This document shows positions 7,501 through 10,672 of a DNA stretch of 10,672 nt, piece by piece (positions within the stretch are counted from its first letter, which is position 1; each line of letters opens with the position of its first letter). The notes beneath the pieces were generated by a model that did no database searches, was not told the origin of the DNA, and saw nothing but the letters and a program-made list of their open reading frames with translations. The position numbers were made by a program, and so were the translations under genes. Source of the DNA: Altererythrobacter sp. (GTDB taxonomy: Bacteria > Pseudomonadota > Alphaproteobacteria > Sphingomonadales > Sphingomonadaceae); assembly GCA_023299945.1 (NCBI GenBank), contig JALZVZ010000254.1, positions 1 through 10,672 on the forward strand. The letters are read 5' to 3'.

Positions 7501-8739
7501 TTAGAACCGCGTGGAAAGCGCCACTGCAACGCCGGAACCCGGCTGCGCATCGCCCGCCACTTTCGCGCGGTAGCTGGCTGACAGGCGCGCCTGTGTCTCG
7601 CCCAGGCTCAAATTCACACGCATGGCTGGGCCAATATCGACACGGTGCACGCCCTTTTGTGCCCCGGCAAAAGCTGCGCCGCCGACCTCAATCTTGGCCA
7701 AGTCAAATGATGCAATTTCGCGCAAGATATGCGCCTGACCATCGGCAAATGCGGTGCTGTTCTTGCCGGTGACATAGCCCGCCTGACCGTAAGCCTCTGC
7801 GGTTAAGCCTGCGGGCAATCTAGCGGTTGGCAGCTCTGTGGTCACAAAGGCTGCGGCGCGGGTAGATAACCTCCGCCCTGATGCGGTGCCAGTTGACTGC
7901 CCCGCTGCCCCTGCCGCTGACCGCAAACCGCGCGCTTCGGCATGTAGGCGAAGAGGCAATTGGGGCAGCAGCCTGGCTGACAATCCGGCGGCGACCTCTT
8001 GCTCTTTGCGGCCCTCTAACGAAGAATATGCACGCAGATAAGCGCGCGGACGGCGGGCATTGCTGGGCTGCAATTCATAGCGCAGAACCGCGCCTGCTTG
8101 GCTCGCTCCGTAACTTGGCGCTTCGCCAAGCGCGACCAGCGGCGAGCCAGAACCCTGCCGCCAGAAAGTCCAAGCATCCAGCGACCAACGGTTAGCGTCA
8201 GCCTTGCGCGCAATTGCCAAGATTTTTGGCTGCGATGTAAGGGCGTGGGCATTGGAGGGCGGCACATTCGCGCCGCGATCCACCCTTGGCACAGGCATAT
8301 AGGCCATCGCGGCCATCCACATCAGTTGATGAGGAGCAGCGGTTTGCACTCTCACTTCAGTGCTCGAGGCTAGCATCAATAGCGGCGCATCTACGCTCCG
8401 GCTATGTGCCTCAATTGTCCAATAGGCGGGAGGATTGAGCTGCGGCGCAGAACTCATTGCACTGGCCTGCGCGCTCACTTTTTCGGTTGCTTCTTTGGGC
8501 TCAGCTTGCTCCGCTGTTGCAGCTTCAGCGGCAAAGATTTGCGCCGACATTGGCTCCAAGGCTGTTGGCATTTGCGGGAATGGCGTCTCCCACAACACTG
8601 CCCGCGCCAGCGCCCATGTGCCCGCCAGCAGGCCCAGCATAATCAACGGGCGGCCTTTTGTGACGCGCGCCTCCAATTCGCGCCCCGCTGCCGCATGCGC
8701 TGGCTGACGATCAAGCGCGATTGTGCCGGCGGCGTTCAT
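7501..8739 (-). CDS. NfrA C-terminal-domain-like protein with N-terminal membrane anchor
   Basis: A 412-residue protein encoded directly after the glycosyltransferase, its ATG overlapping that gene's stop as ATGA. Residues 1-30 are hydrophilic and basic. A hydrophobic helix spans about 32-50 (LIMLGLLAGTWALARAVLW). An Ala/Glu/Pro-rich linker (50-105) follows. The rest (about 185-412) resembles the C-terminal domain of phage N4 adsorption protein NfrA: DAWTFWRQGSG, a GASQAGAVLRYEL segment (211-223), AEAYGQAGYVTG (314-325), GVHRVDIGPAMRVNL and PGSGVAVALSTRF at the end. The C-terminal residue is Phe after alternating hydrophobic residues, as in outer-membrane beta-barrels. Full NfrA proteins are far longer and have a TPR-like periplasmic region, absent here. 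In E. coli, NfrA and NfrB secrete a surface glycan used by phage N4. A similar export role with the neighbouring transferase is inferred. The domain match is from memory of the family, not a search. Confidence 0.72.
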   Translation of the reverse strand: MNAAGTIALDRQPAHAAAGRELEARVTKGRPLIMLGLLAGTWALARAVLWETPFPQMPTALEPMSAQIFAAEAATAEQAEPKEATEKVSAQASAMSSAPQLNPPAYWTIEAHSRSVDAPLLMLASSTEVRVQTAAPHQLMWMAAMAYMPVPRVDRGANVPPSNAHALTSQPKILAIARKADANRWSLDAWTFWRQGSGSPLVALGEAPSYGASQAGAVLRYELQPSNARRPRAYLRAYSSLEGRKEQEVAAGLSARLLPQLPLRLHAEARGLRSAAGAAGQSTGTASGRRLSTRAAAFVTTELPTARLPAGLTAEAYGQAGYVTGKNSTAFADGQAHILREIASFDLAKIEVGGAAFAGAQKGVHRVDIGPAMRVNLSLGETQARLSASYRAKVAGDAQPGSGVAVALSTRF

Positions 8740-10292
8740 GTCAACTTATCCAAATTGAAGTTTTGAGCGCGCTCCATCTTCTGGAAATGATTGAATTTTT
8801 CACCCACACCAAAACCGAAAACTGGTTCGTCATCCAATATCCCATCGGTTTGTTCCCAGATTTGGAACTCTCGCCTGCCTTTTTCCGCGCGCGCCGGATG
8901 GCTGAAATGCGGTGTCTTGTCCCATTCAACAGCACTGCCGAGCAGCACCCGAACGTAAGCAAACAAGGCTCTTCGTCCCGCCATGATTGCAATGATATTG
9001 GCGAACGGGACACGCAAAATCGCGCGCACGCCTTCAACAGCGCCATATTCGCGCGCGGTAAAGGCAAAGCGCATCGCCCCGCGCCATGCAAAGGCGGCAA
9101 AATTGGCGGTCAATAATATTTGCATTAGCGGCGTCAGCGGCATGGCTTCGCCCGCGCCCAGCATACTCGCCGTCCAGCCCAGCACGCTAAGCGCCAGCAA
9201 AATATAACCCGCCAGCATGACAAGGGCCGACAATGGCCCACGCCGATCACGCACACGCATCCACAGCTCCGCCAGCCTCACCTTACCCCCCGAAGTCCAG
9301 CCGAGCCGGTCCCAACCTTGGAACGCGATCCCATGCACCCAGCGGGTTTTTTGCCGGACGATGTGATCAAGCTTTCCAGGAAAATACGCACGGGTCGCGA
9401 CCAATTCGCCATTGCCATGCCGCCGCCGCACGAACGCCCATTTCGCTCCAAATTGCGCAAGATTGATGCCGAGCTCATAATCCTCGGTGAGGGAATTTGT
9501 GTTGAACGGCCCATCCTTGCCGCGCATTTCCGCCAGTCTATCCAAAGCGCTGCGTTCAATTGCGCAGCCGACACCGGCACCGGGCAAAGCAGCACCGATG
9601 GCTTCGCGCACGACCATGCCCTTGCCGTGTGCCTCGGCAAATTCCTCGCAATAATGGCTGCCAAGCCAGCGGCTATGTTGCTGCGGTATAGGCAGCACGG
9701 GCAGTTGGGCGAAATCTGCGCGCGACACGGCATCATCCAATAGCGCCAGACCAGCGGGATCGACCATGTCTTCTGCATCATGGAACACAACCATGCGCGC
9801 CCGCGTGCCATGCCGCGCTTCCTCCGCCTGCAATGCACGGTAAAGCCGGTTCAAACAATCGGCCTTAGTGCTGGGGCCAGCGCGGTCATGGATCACCAAG
9901 CGCAGACGCTGATCGCTGCCCGAAGCGCGCATAACGGCAGCAATTGTTTTGGCGTCATTGCGGTAGCAACCGATGTAAAGCCGCACATTTTCCTGTGGCC
10001 ATGCCGCCAGAGTGTGCGCCACCGTATCACCGATCACGCTTGATTCGTTCCATGTTGGAATAAACACTGCAGCATTGCCGGACAAAGGCGCCATAGACCA
10101 CTCTGCCCCGTCGATTTTGATAGTATTCGCGCGGCCAGTCAGCCGGAGCCAAAACCAATAAATATCAACTGCAAAGTCATCAATTGCACCAATTAGAAAG
10201 AAAATCGCTGCAAATAAAAGTAATTCATTTTGAATTAGAGCAAGCCACTCCCAATAACTTATATATTGTATTGCCAAGACTTGTCCGATCAC
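8736..10292 (-). CDS. NfrB-like inner-membrane family 2 glycosyltransferase
   Basis: A 518-residue membrane glycosyltransferase. An N-terminal hydrophobic segment (about 22-48) precedes a GT2 catalytic domain with IPTWNES (78-84), the acidic metal/nucleotide motif HDAEDMVDP (171-179), STKADCLN (141-148), SLTEDYELG with the catalytic-type TED (269-271), and RQKTRW, a QxxRW motif of processive synthases (314-318). Membrane helices follow at about 355-378 and 388-405, with more hydrophobic sequence around 430-452. VEWDKTPHF (455-463) is like the end of the NfrB transferase domain. The protein stops about 55 residues later, without the C-terminal MshEN-type c-di-GMP-binding domain of longer NfrB proteins. 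The start is a GTG at 10290-10292; the first in-frame ATG would remove the N-terminal helix. It leads an operon with the NfrA-like gene and diverges from nhaA. Likely role: polymerising a surface or secreted polysaccharide; the sugar is unknown. Confidence 0.85.
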   Translation of the reverse strand: MIGQVLAIQYISYWEWLALIQNELLLFAAIFFLIGAIDDFAVDIYWFWLRLTGRANTIKIDGAEWSMAPLSGNAAVFIPTWNESSVIGDTVAHTLAAWPQENVRLYIGCYRNDAKTIAAVMRASGSDQRLRLVIHDRAGPSTKADCLNRLYRALQAEEARHGTRARMVVFHDAEDMVDPAGLALLDDAVSRADFAQLPVLPIPQQHSRWLGSHYCEEFAEAHGKGMVVREAIGAALPGAGVGCAIERSALDRLAEMRGKDGPFNTNSLTEDYELGINLAQFGAKWAFVRRRHGNGELVATRAYFPGKLDHIVRQKTRWVHGIAFQGWDRLGWTSGGKVRLAELWMRVRDRRGPLSALVMLAGYILLALSVLGWTASMLGAGEAMPLTPLMQILLTANFAAFAWRGAMRFAFTAREYGAVEGVRAILRVPFANIIAIMAGRRALFAYVRVLLGSAVEWDKTPHFSHPARAEKGRREFQIWEQTDGILDDEPVFGFGVGEKFNHFQKMERAQNFNLDKLT

Positions 10293-10370
10293 CTTTGTTT
10301 AGGTTATTTATTACTACCAACATTCTTTCCTTGCAACGGATCAGTTTCTACTAAAAAGAGTGTGGCAATC
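10293..10370. promoter_or_regulatory. Divergent intergenic region between the NfrB-like gene and nhaA
   Basis: A 78-bp AT-rich gap that must hold promoters for both genes. For the minus strand, TTGCAA (10331-10336) is 17 bases from TAATAA (10308-10313), with the start codon 15 bases beyond. The spacing is ideal but the -10 hexamer is poor. For nhaA, no comparable pair is visible, but an AAAAAGAG stretch at 10353-10360 could serve as a distant ribosome binding site. TTGCAA is its own reverse complement, so it could serve either direction. Confidence 0.3.
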
Positions 10371-10672
10371 ATGACTGAAAAACGCCTCTCCCCTCGCTCC
10401 TTATTTGCCCCTGTTCGCGCACTTTTTGTCGGTGACGCATCGGCTGGCATTCTCCTGATCATTGTGGCTGCAGGTGCAATGCTGGCGGCCAACTCGGCCC
10501 TAGCGCCCGCCTATGACCAGCTGATCAATGGTAAATTTGCGTGGTATCCGCATGCCAAGCTCAGCTCGGTGCATTACATTGTAAACGATGGGTTGATGGC
10601 GGTGTTTTTCTTCGTCGTCGGGCTCGAAGTGAAGCGCGAGGTCGTGTGCGGACAATTGGCTGATGCCAAATC
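10371..10672 (+). CDS. nhaA: Na+/H+ antiporter NhaA, N-terminal part (runs off right edge)
   Basis: The first 100 codons of an inner-membrane antiporter that expels Na+ in exchange for H+, protecting against salt and alkaline pH. The ATG at 10371 opens a frame that continues to the end of the window. The peptide starts MTEKRLSPRSLFAPVRALFV, then has a first membrane helix (about 26-44, AGILLIIVAAGAMLAANSA). It then shows the family signature VNDGLMAVFFFVVGLEVKRE (residues 71-90), which closely matches the well-known NhaA motif around the second helix. The remainder, including the paired transport aspartates, lies beyond the window, so completeness cannot be judged. It diverges from the NfrB-like gene and shares its short AT-rich control region. 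Confidence 0.93.
   Translation, partial: MTEKRLSPRSLFAPVRALFVGDASAGILLIIVAAGAMLAANSALAPAYDQLINGKFAWYPHAKLSSVHYIVNDGLMAVFFFVVGLEVKREVVCGQLADAK

Noticed and set aside
8114..8130. CTTGGCG-ctt-CGCCAAG hairpin inside the NfrA-like gene
   Set aside because: Perfect 7-base stem, but it encodes the ordinary stretch ALGEAPS and has no U-tract or second copy seen; probably chance.
9278..9838. 186-codon alternative frame inside the NfrB-like gene, and a 141-codon frame on the opposite strand (9318-9743)
   Set aside because: The GT2 motifs HDAEDM, TED and QxxRW are all in the main frame; the alternatives show no family signature.
3895..10292. A defence island built around HerA
   Set aside because: No nuclease, SIR2, restriction, toxin or mobile-element gene is present; the neighbours are transport and envelope genes.
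10304..10492. Minus-strand 62-codon frame across the nhaA start
   Set aside because: It is antisense to the clear NhaA N-terminus and overlaps the divergent promoter region.

Overview
The window looks like a chromosomal segment of an alphaproteobacterium, most likely a sphingomonad (Erythrobacteraceae-like). That placement is inference. It rests on a moderately high G+C genome, dense gene packing with ATGA stop/start overlaps, a membrane protein of the Alphaproteobacteria-restricted TIGR02186/Alph_Pro_TM type next to a TauE/SafE permease, and an Nfr-type glycosyltransferase pair. I see no rRNA, tRNA, CRISPR array, insertion sequence or phage gene. No gap between genes is longer than about 140 bp.

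Layout from left to right. The left edge (1-188, minus) may hold the first 62 codons of an unrecognised gene that diverges from valS. Next, on the plus strand, are valS (286-3162, valyl-tRNA synthetase) and, one base after its stop, queE (3164-3898, a radical-SAM enzyme of queuosine biosynthesis). Both serve tRNA function. From 3895 to 5580 on the minus strand is a HerA-type hexameric ATPase. Its stop codon overlaps that of queE in a shared TTAA, so the two genes converge with no space between them. Further right, still on the minus strand, is a two-gene operon read from 7388 down to 5716: a TauE/SafE (TSUP) permease, then a TIGR02186 membrane protein overlapping it by ATGA. Right of that is a second minus-strand pair, read from 10292 down to 7501: an NfrB-like inner-membrane family 2 glycosyltransferase, then a protein carrying an NfrA C-terminal-like domain, again joined by an ATGA overlap. 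Finally, diverging from the glycosyltransferase, the first 100 codons of nhaA (Na+/H+ antiporter) run off the right edge at 10672.

Functionally this is mostly housekeeping (tRNA charging, tRNA modification, ion homeostasis) with two less understood modules. The most interesting is the compact Nfr-like pair. The glycosyltransferase ends soon after its catalytic and membrane domain and has no room for the C-terminal MshEN-type c-di-GMP-binding domain of the long NfrB form. Its partner keeps only an NfrA C-terminal-like domain on an N-terminal hydrophobic anchor and lacks the large periplasmic repeat region of full NfrA. It could be a stripped-down exopolysaccharide synthesis and export unit. 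The second is the TSUP + TIGR02186 couple, whose substrate is not established. ValS also carries a roughly 40-residue, locally AT-rich in-frame expansion just before its DVLDTW motif. I did not find a clear new defence system or mobile element.
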